NCBI RefSeq assembly: GCF_000482485.1
Contig: NZ_KI519438.1
Location: 85,114-149,113, forward strand
Direction of reading: 5' to 3'
Length of the DNA stretch: 64,000 nt
Origin: Paucisalibacillus globulus DSM 18846
GTDB lineage: Bacteria; Bacillota; Bacilli; Bacillales; Amphibacillaceae
Positions 34,860-42,365 of this stretch are shown in pieces. The notes under the pieces are model-generated. The model was not told the DNA's origin, did not search any database, and was given only the letters and a program-made list of their open reading frames with translations. The first letter of the stretch is position 1, and each line of letters begins with the position of its first letter. Both the position numbers and the translations under genes were made by a program.

Positions 34860-35519
34860 TTAACTTACAGGATGAACGAATTCATTCTGAAAATAAGGCA
34901 CAATACTTCCATGATAGGCTTTTCTTTCCTCTACAAAATGCCTTATCTCTGTAAAAAATGCCTCATCTAGCAATGGATATTGCACTGTTCGTACTTGGTC
35001 TAAGATTGAGTTATGTTCAATTACTGCGTCAACACTTGCGATTAATTGATTGACGACCTTTTTACTTGGTGTAATCCCCATAATATCCTTATAAATCTGT
35101 GCATCTTCTTTTACATCCAGTACATGGTATGGTAGCTTCATATCGATATGGATGCCATCAACGAGATTTTCCTCATATAAGGTACGAACTTTTTGGTAAT
35201 AGATACCACTTGTTGTTACAATTATTTTTCCGTCAAAAAGTGTTCTCACCTGTTGCAATAGATCACGAACTTCATTTAATGAATTTATAAGAAATTCACC
35301 ACCGCTGAACATGATGGCATCAAATAAAAAGCCACTTTTCCTTAAATAGTCATATAAATCATCTGCAGTCTTATATTCTTTTGGTGTGTTTGCGATGATT
35401 TCATCATAATTATGACAGCCAAAACAATGAAGTGGACAACCTGACAATGAATGAATCAATAGTGTCGTATGATTAGGCAAATCAGTAAATGTGCGAATAA
35501 AGTTATTATATAGTTTCAT
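34860..35519 (-). CDS. nrdG: anaerobic ribonucleotide reductase activating protein
   Basis: A 219-aa radical-SAM enzyme that puts the glycyl radical on NrdD. The 4Fe-4S motif is GCPLHCFGCHNYDE (Cys28, Cys32, Cys35; CxxxCxxC), followed by IMFSGGEFLINSL (the GGE SAM contact). It is longer than the compact E. coli NrdG (154 aa) and resembles the NrdG2-type pyruvate-formate-lyase-activase-like relatives. It follows nrdD by 21 bases on the same transcript. The ribosome site is weak, which suggests translational coupling. Confidence 0.9.
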   Translation of the reverse strand: MKLYNNFIRTFTDLPNHTTLLIHSLSGCPLHCFGCHNYDEIIANTPKEYKTADDLYDYLRKSGFLFDAIMFSGGEFLINSLNEVRDLLQQVRTLFDGKIIVTTSGIYYQKVRTLYEENLVDGIHIDMKLPYHVLDVKEDAQIYKDIMGITPSKKVVNQLIASVDAVIEHNSILDQVRTVQYPLLDEAFFTEIRHFVEERKAYHGSIVPYFQNEFVHPVS

Positions 35520-35540
35520 TGTGATGTGTTCACCAGCTAA

Positions 35541-37484
35541 TTACTGGTGAACAACCTCCTTCAATACATCCTCTTTTAATCGTTTTCTAATCGTCCAATC
35601 ATGCCTTCTCGCTTTTGACCAAAAGTTATACTTTCCTTCATAATATCCCATATCGTCTACATGTATGTTATTTCTGGAAATCATCTTCAAATAACCAATA
35701 ACCCTGCTGAACGTTGCGATGTCTTCTGATGCACAGACAGGGCAATGATGAATGTTCTTAGCATCTTCAGCAATAATTTTCTGACCACAACTCATACAAG
35801 ATGTAATAGTTGGTGTCAATGTAATGTAATTAATTGGTTTTTCAAATATTTTATCCAAATATCTTGCTAAGGCTTCTGGTTTTACTTTTGCTTCAAGAAA
35901 ATGATGTAACACACTGCCGGATGTAGCGTAGCCTTGGAATTCGGCACTGTTTTCCAATTGTTCTAGGAAATCATCTTCAGAAAATGGAGTCATACAGCCG
36001 CTAGTCAAGTAAGGATTATCTCCTTCACCTTGTACAAAAATTTCTCGATTATTTGCTTTAGCCCATTTAAGATCATGGCGTGCAAGTTTGATGGCAGCAT
36101 TTTCGGCAGGGGCATACTCAATTCCACATGCCACTTTATCTCTCACAATAAATTCATTTACAATCTCTGTCATGTATTGCATAATTTCATGTGCAATCAT
36201 TTTACCATCTTTATCTTTAATTCCATCCTTATAGCCTGAATTTATGAGGCCCTCATTCATACCAGTAAGGGCGAACACATTAAAGTAGTTTTTCAAATCT
36301 TTATTAAAGGCGAAAAAAGTCGGGTATAATTCCTTGTTTTGTTCAATCCACTTTCTCTTTTCCATGTGGGCTTCCTGCATAACTTCCATGTATTCACGTA
36401 TCTTCACTTTGATGAGATCCATGTCATGTCCGAATTCCAAAAGCATTCTGTTCATGTTTAAATTGAGCACCTGTACGGCACCAGTAGAACCTGTTGATGA
36501 ACCGAATACTCCACCACCAGCTTTGGAAAGTGTCTCTAAATTAATTTGCAGCCGACAGCAAAGGCTTCTACTAACTTCTGGATCTTTTGCTTGAATAAGC
36601 GGATTTAATGCTTTGTAATATATATCTTCAAATGGCTTTGTTTTAAAGTTCTCAAAATATACACCGCCCCAATGATACATATTATCCAAAAGCTCGATAA
36701 ACAATGGGTTATCGTAATTAAAGTGATCATCAATTTGCACTGTTAGTAATGGGAAGGTAAAAGGAATTCCATCACTACCGGTCCCGTTTTTCATTACATC
36801 AATAATAGCTTGGTTTATACGGTCAAAGTAAGTTGCTGGTATATCCTTATACTGTATATTTCGTCCTTTACCACCGATGACGACATATTCATCTTTTATT
36901 TCTTCTGAAGGTTTCCCGAACTCTAATGTAATATTAGAAAAACTGCTTTGTGCACCAGATCTAAGTGGCATATTTAGTTCCCAGATTAGACTTTGAAACA
37001 GTTCTATGAGTTCTTCATCTGTGTATGTAATGTCACGGCTTTCCTCATCAAACAAATAAGAAGCTGCGATGGTTGATAATTGTGCTAGCATAACTGCACC
37101 CGAGACTTGTTGTGATACTAATGTAACAACATTACTAAAATGCCGTATTAAAGTTGAAAGCCGCTTAGTTGGTTTGGAAGAGATCATATTTTTAGCCAGC
37201 GACGGAATACCTTTTGTAGCAATGTCCATACAGCTAATGGATACACAATAAGGTGCAAGCTGCTTATCGTGTACATAGACAATTCCCTCATCATATAACT
37301 CTTTTATTTTTGGTGGGAGAATGTGATTAAAAAGAAACTCTTCCTCCGCATGATTCGTTAAATTATGCCTTAAGAGTGGCAAGGAATAAACATAATTACT
37401 ATTCTCGTGCCTGAGATAATCTGTTTGCTTGTTTTCTTGTTGGGATGTGAATTTATCAATAATGTCAATCGTATTTTGGAACAT
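35541..37484 (-). CDS. nrdD: anaerobic ribonucleoside-triphosphate reductase (class III)
   Basis: Glycyl-radical enzyme that makes dNTPs without oxygen; about 647 aa. Substrate-site segments are APYCVSISCMDIATKGIPS and GSTGAVQVLNLNMNRM. The C-terminal zinc site has two pairs, CMSCGQK and CPVCASED, and the radical Gly is in RVIGYLKM, with about 50 residues after it. The protein begins directly in the catalytic barrel, and I see no ATP-cone. ATG 37484 has AAAGGAG upstream; a TTG at 37490 is in frame. NrdR boxes and an FNR-like site precede it. Confidence 0.93.
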   Translation of the reverse strand: MFQNTIDIIDKFTSQQENKQTDYLRHENSNYVYSLPLLRHNLTNHAEEEFLFNHILPPKIKELYDEGIVYVHDKQLAPYCVSISCMDIATKGIPSLAKNMISSKPTKRLSTLIRHFSNVVTLVSQQVSGAVMLAQLSTIAASYLFDEESRDITYTDEELIELFQSLIWELNMPLRSGAQSSFSNITLEFGKPSEEIKDEYVVIGGKGRNIQYKDIPATYFDRINQAIIDVMKNGTGSDGIPFTFPLLTVQIDDHFNYDNPLFIELLDNMYHWGGVYFENFKTKPFEDIYYKALNPLIQAKDPEVSRSLCCRLQINLETLSKAGGGVFGSSTGSTGAVQVLNLNMNRMLLEFGHDMDLIKVKIREYMEVMQEAHMEKRKWIEQNKELYPTFFAFNKDLKNYFNVFALTGMNEGLINSGYKDGIKDKDGKMIAHEIMQYMTEIVNEFIVRDKVACGIEYAPAENAAIKLARHDLKWAKANNREIFVQGEGDNPYLTSGCMTPFSEDDFLEQLENSAEFQGYATSGSVLHHFLEAKVKPEALARYLDKIFEKPINYITLTPTITSCMSCGQKIIAEDAKNIHHCPVCASEDIATFSRVIGYLKMISRNNIHVDDMGYYEGKYNFWSKARRHDWTIRKRLKEDVLKEVVHQ

Positions 37485-37543
37485 GTACAAACCTCTCCTT
37501 TGGACTTTTTAATTATGTATCTTGTTAATTCTTTATCACCTTA

Positions 37544-37591
37544 ACACAATATATAGTATTAAGAAGTGATAAAAATCACTATATATTGTTT
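37544..37591. promoter_or_regulatory. two NrdR boxes with an overlapping FNR-like palindrome
   Basis: ACACAATATATAGTAT (37544-37559) and the inverse-oriented TCACTATATATTGTTT (37576-37591) both fit the NrdR box acaCwAtATaTwGtgt. Their centres are 32 bases apart, three helical turns, as expected for cooperative NrdR binding. AGTGATAAAAATCACT (37565-37580) between and overlapping the second box fits an FNR-type site. All lie 60-107 bases upstream of nrdD. Confidence 0.75.
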
Positions 37592-37711
37592 TTGTTTTAA
37601 GGGGAAGGTTTGATGTGGTACTCCGGGGAAAGTAGTCTAACAGAATGAAAATATTCTCTTACCTTCAGAAAAACACCACAATTATTGCTTTCTGTTAAGG
37701 GTGGAGAATTG

Positions 37712-37777
37712 TTGAAGAACTATAAACAGAATCTAGAAGACATAAATTTTGGCTGGATTTCGATCCTATCAAGTTGA
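37712..37777 (+). CDS. possible 21-aa leader-like peptide
   Basis: TTG-started frame MKNYKQNLEDINFGWISILS plus S, behind GGTGGAGAA. Its stop codon lies inside the perfect inverted repeat at 37768-37798. Divergent from nrdD. I do not recognise it, and a chance frame is quite possible. Confidence 0.2.
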   Translation: MKNYKQNLEDINFGWISILSS

Positions 37778-37798
37778 TTATGAGGTAATCAACTTGAT
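37768..37798. repeat. perfect 13-bp inverted repeat
   Basis: ATCAAGTTGATTA, loop TGAGG, TAATCAACTTGAT. No T-run follows on either strand, so it is either an RNA stem or a protein-binding dyad. The surrounding interval 37592-38123 is AT-rich without a convincing gene. Confidence 0.6.
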
Positions 37799-38123
37799 AA
37801 TTGTCCTATTGCTATTAATTTACGTTCCCCCCTATAACCATAATCGGTGTTTTTTTAAGTCAATAATCCAATTTGATGATATTGATGAAATGTAAGAAAA
37901 CTAACTCTTACTAATTAAGCTATTTCTGTTACTTTTTTTATCCATCTCTATATGTAGAGAACTTCATAAGAGATTCCACACTATTATCCGATTTATAGTA
38001 TGTTAGATGTTATCTATTTAATATGAGTATTCTACACGATAATCCGAGTACCCTGTTTTTTTTACTTTTTTTAAGTAGGTTATTTATTGATGAATATTTC
38101 TTTATAAAAAGCCACATATGGTT

Positions 38124-38215
38124 AGAAAAACTCACATTCTTTCGTCCTTTAACGAATGTGGTAGTTTTTCTTATTTCGGCGGAAAGTTTTTATACTTTCC
38201 TATCTACGTACAAAA
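38124..38215. repeat. tandem-hairpin interspersed repeat, copy B
   Basis: First hairpin: AGAAAAACTCACATTC, loop TTTCGTCCTTTAAC, GAATGTGGTAGTTTTTCT. Second hairpin: GGAAAGTTTTTATACTTTCC. Then CTATCTACGTACAAAAGG leads into the terminator of the DUF4097 gene. Closely related to 60790-60878 and, less so, 9439-9520. Confidence 0.7.
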
Positions 38216-38246
38216 GGAAGAAAGAGTAGGTTCACTCTCTCTTCCT
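38216..38246 (-). terminator. terminator of the DUF4097 gene
   Basis: On the minus strand GGAAGAGAGAGT / ACTCTTTCTTCC followed by TTTTG, overlapping the stop at 38232 and abutting repeat copy B. Confidence 0.7.
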
Positions 38247-39290
38247 TTTATTTGTAGTAAACATTTCCGCCTTACCAGAACCAGTTCGAAGCCGAATGAC
38301 ATTCTCACCATCCCCGGTCTTTCCGTGTAGTTGGTGGTTTTCCCTTTTTTCAACATACATGGGGATATTGGTAATAATATCACCAGAACCAGTTTTAATA
38401 TCAAACATCGCATTTAATTCAAATTCCCGAAATTCAACATGTATATTTCCACTTCCTGTTTTCAAATCTAACGTTGAGTTATCTGAGACTGAAATATTAA
38501 TGTTCCCCGAATTTGCATTTCCCTTAATAGAACCACGAAAATTGTTCATATTAATTTTACCAGAACCAACATCTGCAATCGTAGTTTCTGCCCAGAGTTT
38601 CTCAGCTTCTATTTTACCCGAATTTGCTTTTACTGCAGCATTTTCCATATAAACTTCTTTTAATATAATTTTACCAGAGCCAGATTTCACTTCTAAATCT
38701 TCACCTTTTGCCTCTGATATTAGAATACTTCCAGATCCAACTTGACCACTTATATCACCGTAGGAAGAGTGAATTTCTACTATTCCAGAATTAGCATGGA
38801 ACCTTAATTTGTCTGCCCTTAATTCTTTAAGGAGCATTTTTCCAGATGTCGTATGAACATTTATCTTTTCGGCTGTTATTTTTGATAAAGTAACTTTTCC
38901 GGATGTTGCATTCGCTCGAAATGTCTTGGAGACAATATGGGACGCATGAATAATTCCAGATGTAGCTGAGACATCCCAATGATTTGCAATATCTGTAGGA
39001 ACATAAATCTTGAGATAGCATTTCGGCAACTCACCGAAAACAAATGTTGGACCTTTATGTTCTTTTTTAGAAATAATCGTTAAGGCATTGTCTGCATCCA
39101 TTATTTCTAATCCCGGGCCACCCTCATAGGATTCAAACATAATATCCACCTTAGGAAGCTCATGTATAATTACTTCCACATCGGTAACATCAACCGATAT
39201 AATTAGATCATTTACTTTTTGTATATCAAAAGACCTCTCATGCTTTACCGTTTCTCTCGAAGTTCCAAATAATCTTTTAACTAGACCCAT
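38232..39290 (-). CDS. DUF4097 beta-repeat protein (LiaG-like)
   Basis: A protein of about 352 aa built of repeated short beta strands with SG(S/N)G turns: TSGIIHASHI, TSGKVTLSKI, SGKMLLKELRAD, GSGSILISEAKGEDL, NSGKIEAEKL and GSGKINMNNF, each repeat about 18-20 residues. This is the DUF4097 beta-helix also found in LiaG/YvlB relatives. No signal peptide or TM is seen. ATG 39290 (GGGAGAGG upstream) is preferred to 39311. DUF4097 proteins usually accompany cell-envelope stress systems; here it stands alone. Confidence 0.85.
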   Translation of the reverse strand: MGLVKRLFGTSRETVKHERSFDIQKVNDLIISVDVTDVEVIIHELPKVDIMFESYEGGPGLEIMDADNALTIISKKEHKGPTFVFGELPKCYLKIYVPTDIANHWDVSATSGIIHASHIVSKTFRANATSGKVTLSKITAEKINVHTTSGKMLLKELRADKLRFHANSGIVEIHSSYGDISGQVGSGSILISEAKGEDLEVKSGSGKIILKEVYMENAAVKANSGKIEAEKLWAETTIADVGSGKINMNNFRGSIKGNANSGNINISVSDNSTLDLKTGSGNIHVEFREFELNAMFDIKTGSGDIITNIPMYVEKRENHQLHGKTGDGENVIRLRTGSGKAEMFTTNKRKRE

Positions 39291-39394
39291 CCATACCTCT
39301 CCCATCCGCATCTCTATAATTTTAGTATATTAAGTTCTTCTCCCGCTTACAACATACTTATGAATGAGATGCACTCCGCCCAAGGCCTGAATTC

Positions 39395-39787
39395 TTATTC
39401 CAAGAATCGTTTCCGTTGTTCTGGCGAAGGGATCATACATGCATCCCTTTTGCCAAACCATTTATATCGATTACGAGCAATGATTTCATACACCATATCT
39501 CGGAGTGGTCGAGGAATGATAATAAAGATATAAACAAACTTCCATAAACCTTTAAGATTCCTACACACTTTTAATGCCGCAGTTGATTTAAAGTAAACGT
39601 TGTTATCTTCTAAGTAAATAAAACTGTCCAATTCAGTAGGTACGTTATGTTCTGTTAAGAGTTTTTGTCCGATATCACTCTGAAGTGAAGTAAACTGATA
39701 GATTCCTGTTGAATCCCTTTTAATAATGAACTGGACACTTGAATTACAGAAATTACATACACCATCAAATAGAATAACTCTATCCAT
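39395..39787 (-). CDS. DCC family thiol-disulfide oxidoreductase
   Basis: A 130-aa YuxK-like protein named for its DxxCxxC motif, seen here as ILFDGVCNFCNSSVQFIIKRD (Cys11, Cys14). The C-terminal FVYIFIIIPRPLRDMVYEIIARNRYKWFGKRDACMIP is also conserved. It has a thioredoxin-like fold with an unknown partner. ATG 39787 follows GGGGGAAAGG at the right distance; the longer frame to 39805 includes the ribosome site. Confidence 0.85.
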   Translation of the reverse strand: MDRVILFDGVCNFCNSSVQFIIKRDSTGIYQFTSLQSDIGQKLLTEHNVPTELDSFIYLEDNNVYFKSTAALKVCRNLKGLWKFVYIFIIIPRPLRDMVYEIIARNRYKWFGKRDACMIPSPEQRKRFLE

Positions 39788-39843
39788 ACGACCTTTCCCC
39801 CTCACGTATATAGGAAATGCGCTCCATATAAAGAGCGCATTTC

Positions 39844-41334
39844 TTAGAAGTTTGGTTTTAATTCAGTCGGAATTTTTTTCTTCGTTGATAAGCTTACAAT
39901 AACATATACAAAGAATGATGCAACAACTGGCATAACTACCGCATGCATGCCAAATGGATTGAAAAATGATTGAAAAACATCACTATACTTAGGGAGTAGT
40001 GTCGGTAATAGATCTGATAATGAATATAATCCGACCCCAGTTATAATCGATGCAATCGCACCGTATTTGTTACCATTTCTCCAATATAAACCTAGCACAA
40101 CTGGCCAAATAAAGGCTGCTTCCAAGCCTCCAAAAGCAAATAGGTTTAACCATATAATTAAATCTGGTGGATCAAGTGCCATAATAAAAACAATCACACC
40201 CAAAATTGCTGTAACCCCAATACTCATCCTTTTTATTGTCTGATGAGGTGCATCTGGTCTTATATAGTTAATATATACATCCTTAATGATTGTTGAACTT
40301 ACTAATATTAAAAGCGCATTAACGGTAGACATAATCGCTGCCATTGGTGCTGCCAATACAACTCCCGCTAACCATGCCGGCATTGTCTCAAGCGCAATTA
40401 ATGGCATAACTTTATCTCCAATTTCAATTCCAGGTAAAATTGGTCTAGCAAAAACACCAATTAAATGCATATTTAACATAATAAATCCAACTACAATTGT
40501 TCCAATAATGATTGCACGATGCATAGACTTTGAATCTTTATAAGACATCGCACGAACTGCTATTTGTGGCAAGGCAACAACACCAACGCCAACTAAAATC
40601 CAGAATGAAGATACATAGGTTGGAGTTAACGTCCCTTCTGCCCCAAATGGCGAGATTAGATTTGGGTTTTCCGCATGTAAGTCTTGAATAATATTGGAAA
40701 TTCCACCACCAGCTTTAATCGTAGCAATAAGTAATATTAATGTACCAAAAAGCATAACAGTTCCCTGTACTACGTCTGTTAAAGCAACTGCACGAAACCC
40801 ACCTATTGTAACGTAGATTAAAACAGACACTGCAAAAATAAATAATGCAGCAGTATAAGAAATACCTGTAAGTGATTCAATTAATCGCGCTCCACCTATC
40901 CACTGTGCAGACATGGCCGAAAATAGGAACACGATGATACTTATCGCAGAAAGGATAACAACAACAGAAGAGTTATATCTTACTTTTAGAAAATCAACCA
41001 GTGTTAATGTTTTATATTTCCTTGTTACAATTGCAAATTTCTTGCCTAAAATCATTAACACAAAGTAACCAGTAACTACCTGTGACATTGCCAACAGAAC
41101 CCATCCTAATCCCTGTGTATAGGCTGTTCCTGGACCACCAATAAAACTACTCGCACTTCCATAGGTCGCGGCCATTGTCATCGCTAAGACAAATCCACCA
41201 AAGCTTCGCCCACCTAAAAAATACTCATCCATAAAGGATTGAGAGGATTGTACAAATTTACTAGCGTATATTCCAATCAAAAAGATTATAATTAAGAAAA
41301 TAGCGAGTGGAATAATTGCAACCCAATTCACCAT
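39844..41334 (-). CDS. panF: sodium/pantothenate symporter
   Basis: A 496-aa SSS-family (solute:sodium symporter) carrier with about 13 membrane helices. DEYFLGGRSFGGFVLAMTM and ATYGSASSFIGGPGTAYTQG are the PanF hallmarks, and the Na-site helix contains AAPMAAIMSTVNALLILVSS. It imports pantothenate for CoA. The start directly abuts the stop of the small YhdT gene, as in E. coli yhdT-panF. An ATGCGCTC/GAGCGCAT hairpin (39818-39841) after its stop is the likely terminator. Confidence 0.9.
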   Translation of the reverse strand: MVNWVAIIPLAIFLIIIFLIGIYASKFVQSSQSFMDEYFLGGRSFGGFVLAMTMAATYGSASSFIGGPGTAYTQGLGWVLLAMSQVVTGYFVLMILGKKFAIVTRKYKTLTLVDFLKVRYNSSVVVILSAISIIVFLFSAMSAQWIGGARLIESLTGISYTAALFIFAVSVLIYVTIGGFRAVALTDVVQGTVMLFGTLILLIATIKAGGGISNIIQDLHAENPNLISPFGAEGTLTPTYVSSFWILVGVGVVALPQIAVRAMSYKDSKSMHRAIIIGTIVVGFIMLNMHLIGVFARPILPGIEIGDKVMPLIALETMPAWLAGVVLAAPMAAIMSTVNALLILVSSTIIKDVYINYIRPDAPHQTIKRMSIGVTAILGVIVFIMALDPPDLIIWLNLFAFGGLEAAFIWPVVLGLYWRNGNKYGAIASIITGVGLYSLSDLLPTLLPKYSDVFQSFFNPFGMHAVVMPVVASFFVYVIVSLSTKKKIPTELKPNF

Positions 41335-41609
41335 TACTTTTCCTCCCCTTCCTCATCATCGAAGGGAATCTCAACAAAGAAAACCTTTATGACAACAATC
41401 ACCAAGACTATCATGACAATTAGACCTATGACACAACTATAGAAGAACCAATCTGGCAAACCAACTATGTATTTATATTCTTCTGGATCCTTACTTCCTA
41501 GACCATAAGCAAACCCATACCACCAGACAAAGTTAAAAATGACTAATCCAACACCAATTAAGGCTTCTCGATTAGCAACTTTATTCACATTATGCTTCTT
41601 ATTTTGCAA
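41334..41609 (-). CDS. YhdT family small membrane protein (DUF997)
   Basis: A 91-aa two-TM protein (about 16-36 and 52-78) with the DUF997 pattern REALIGVGLVIFNFVWWYGFAYGLGS and GLPDWFFYSCVIG, and an acidic tail DDEEGEE. It always sits before panF-like symporters and may be a small subunit or assembly factor. TTG start with AGGAGG 7-8 bases upstream. It overlaps the panF start by one base. Confidence 0.85.
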   Translation of the reverse strand: MQNKKHNVNKVANREALIGVGLVIFNFVWWYGFAYGLGSKDPEEYKYIVGLPDWFFYSCVIGLIVMIVLVIVVIKVFFVEIPFDDEEGEEK

Positions 41610-41819
41610 AGCAGTACCTCCTTATTCATATGTGCAAGTACTATTTCTAATATATAGTAAAAAATTACAAAAAGAAATTAGTTAAGAAATTTTGAACGCA
41701 TCTTAAACATTTTATAATAATAAAAATGAAACAATCAATCTTCATATAATAATTTCTTATGAAAGTGCAATTTATTTACATAATCTTCGTCTAATTTAAT
41801 GAAAACCAGGAGGTGATGT

Positions 41820-42365
41820 ATGGTGTCACATAACGAGATTATTTCAGATTGGTTTGAACGCTATGGTAATGATATTTATCATTTTCTAATATATAGAGTC
41901 GGACCAAGTGATGCCGAAGACTTACTGCAGGAAGTCTTCATTAAAGCGTTAAAAGGGTTTAATGGTTTTAAAGAAAATTCAACACCTAAGACTTGGCTAT
42001 TTAGTATTGCGCGCAACGTAGCCATTGATGAATCAAGAAAGAAAAAGTCTAAGAAATGGGCGGACACTGTCCCGTTAGACACGATGAATGAACCAAAAAC
42101 AGATACGTCTCCTGAAACCATCCTGGATCTAAATGAAAATACGAAATCTATTTATGAATGCATTCAATTACTAAAACCAAATTATCAAGATGTCATCATA
42201 CTAAGGGGAATTAAGGAGCTCTCTGTACAAGAAACTGCAAGTATATTGAAATGGAGTGAAAGCAAAGTAAAGTCGACACATTATCGGGCCAAAATAGCTT
42301 TACATGAAGAACTAAGGAGGTGTTTCTCTTATGAAGAAACTAACTCACCTAGAGCAATTAGATGA
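41820..42365 (+). CDS. ECF-type RNA polymerase sigma factor
   Basis: A 181-aa sigma factor with region 2 (YHFLIYRVGPSDAEDLLQEVFIKALKGF, then TWLFSIARNVAIDESRKKKS) and region 4 (LLKPNYQDVIILRGIKELSVQETASILKWSESKVKSTHYRAKIAL). There is no region 3, as expected for ECF. AGGAGGTGATGT precedes the ATG. The 3' end overlaps the anti-sigma-like gene by 35 bases with a good ribosome site inside, so translation is coupled. The stimulus is probably at the envelope. Confidence 0.92.
   Translation: MVSHNEIISDWFERYGNDIYHFLIYRVGPSDAEDLLQEVFIKALKGFNGFKENSTPKTWLFSIARNVAIDESRKKKSKKWADTVPLDTMNEPKTDTSPETILDLNENTKSIYECIQLLKPNYQDVIILRGIKELSVQETASILKWSESKVKSTHYRAKIALHEELRRCFSYEETNSPRAIR

Noticed and set aside
38023-38330. 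Plus-strand frames around 38.0-38.3 kb
   Set aside because: They cross the hairpin repeat and the DUF4097 terminator and have no ribosome site.
41727-41791. ECF-type promoter (TGAAAC with CGTC) before the sigma gene
   Set aside because: TGAAAC at 41727 has no CGTC at 16 bases, and the CGTC at 41788 has no -35 at the right distance.
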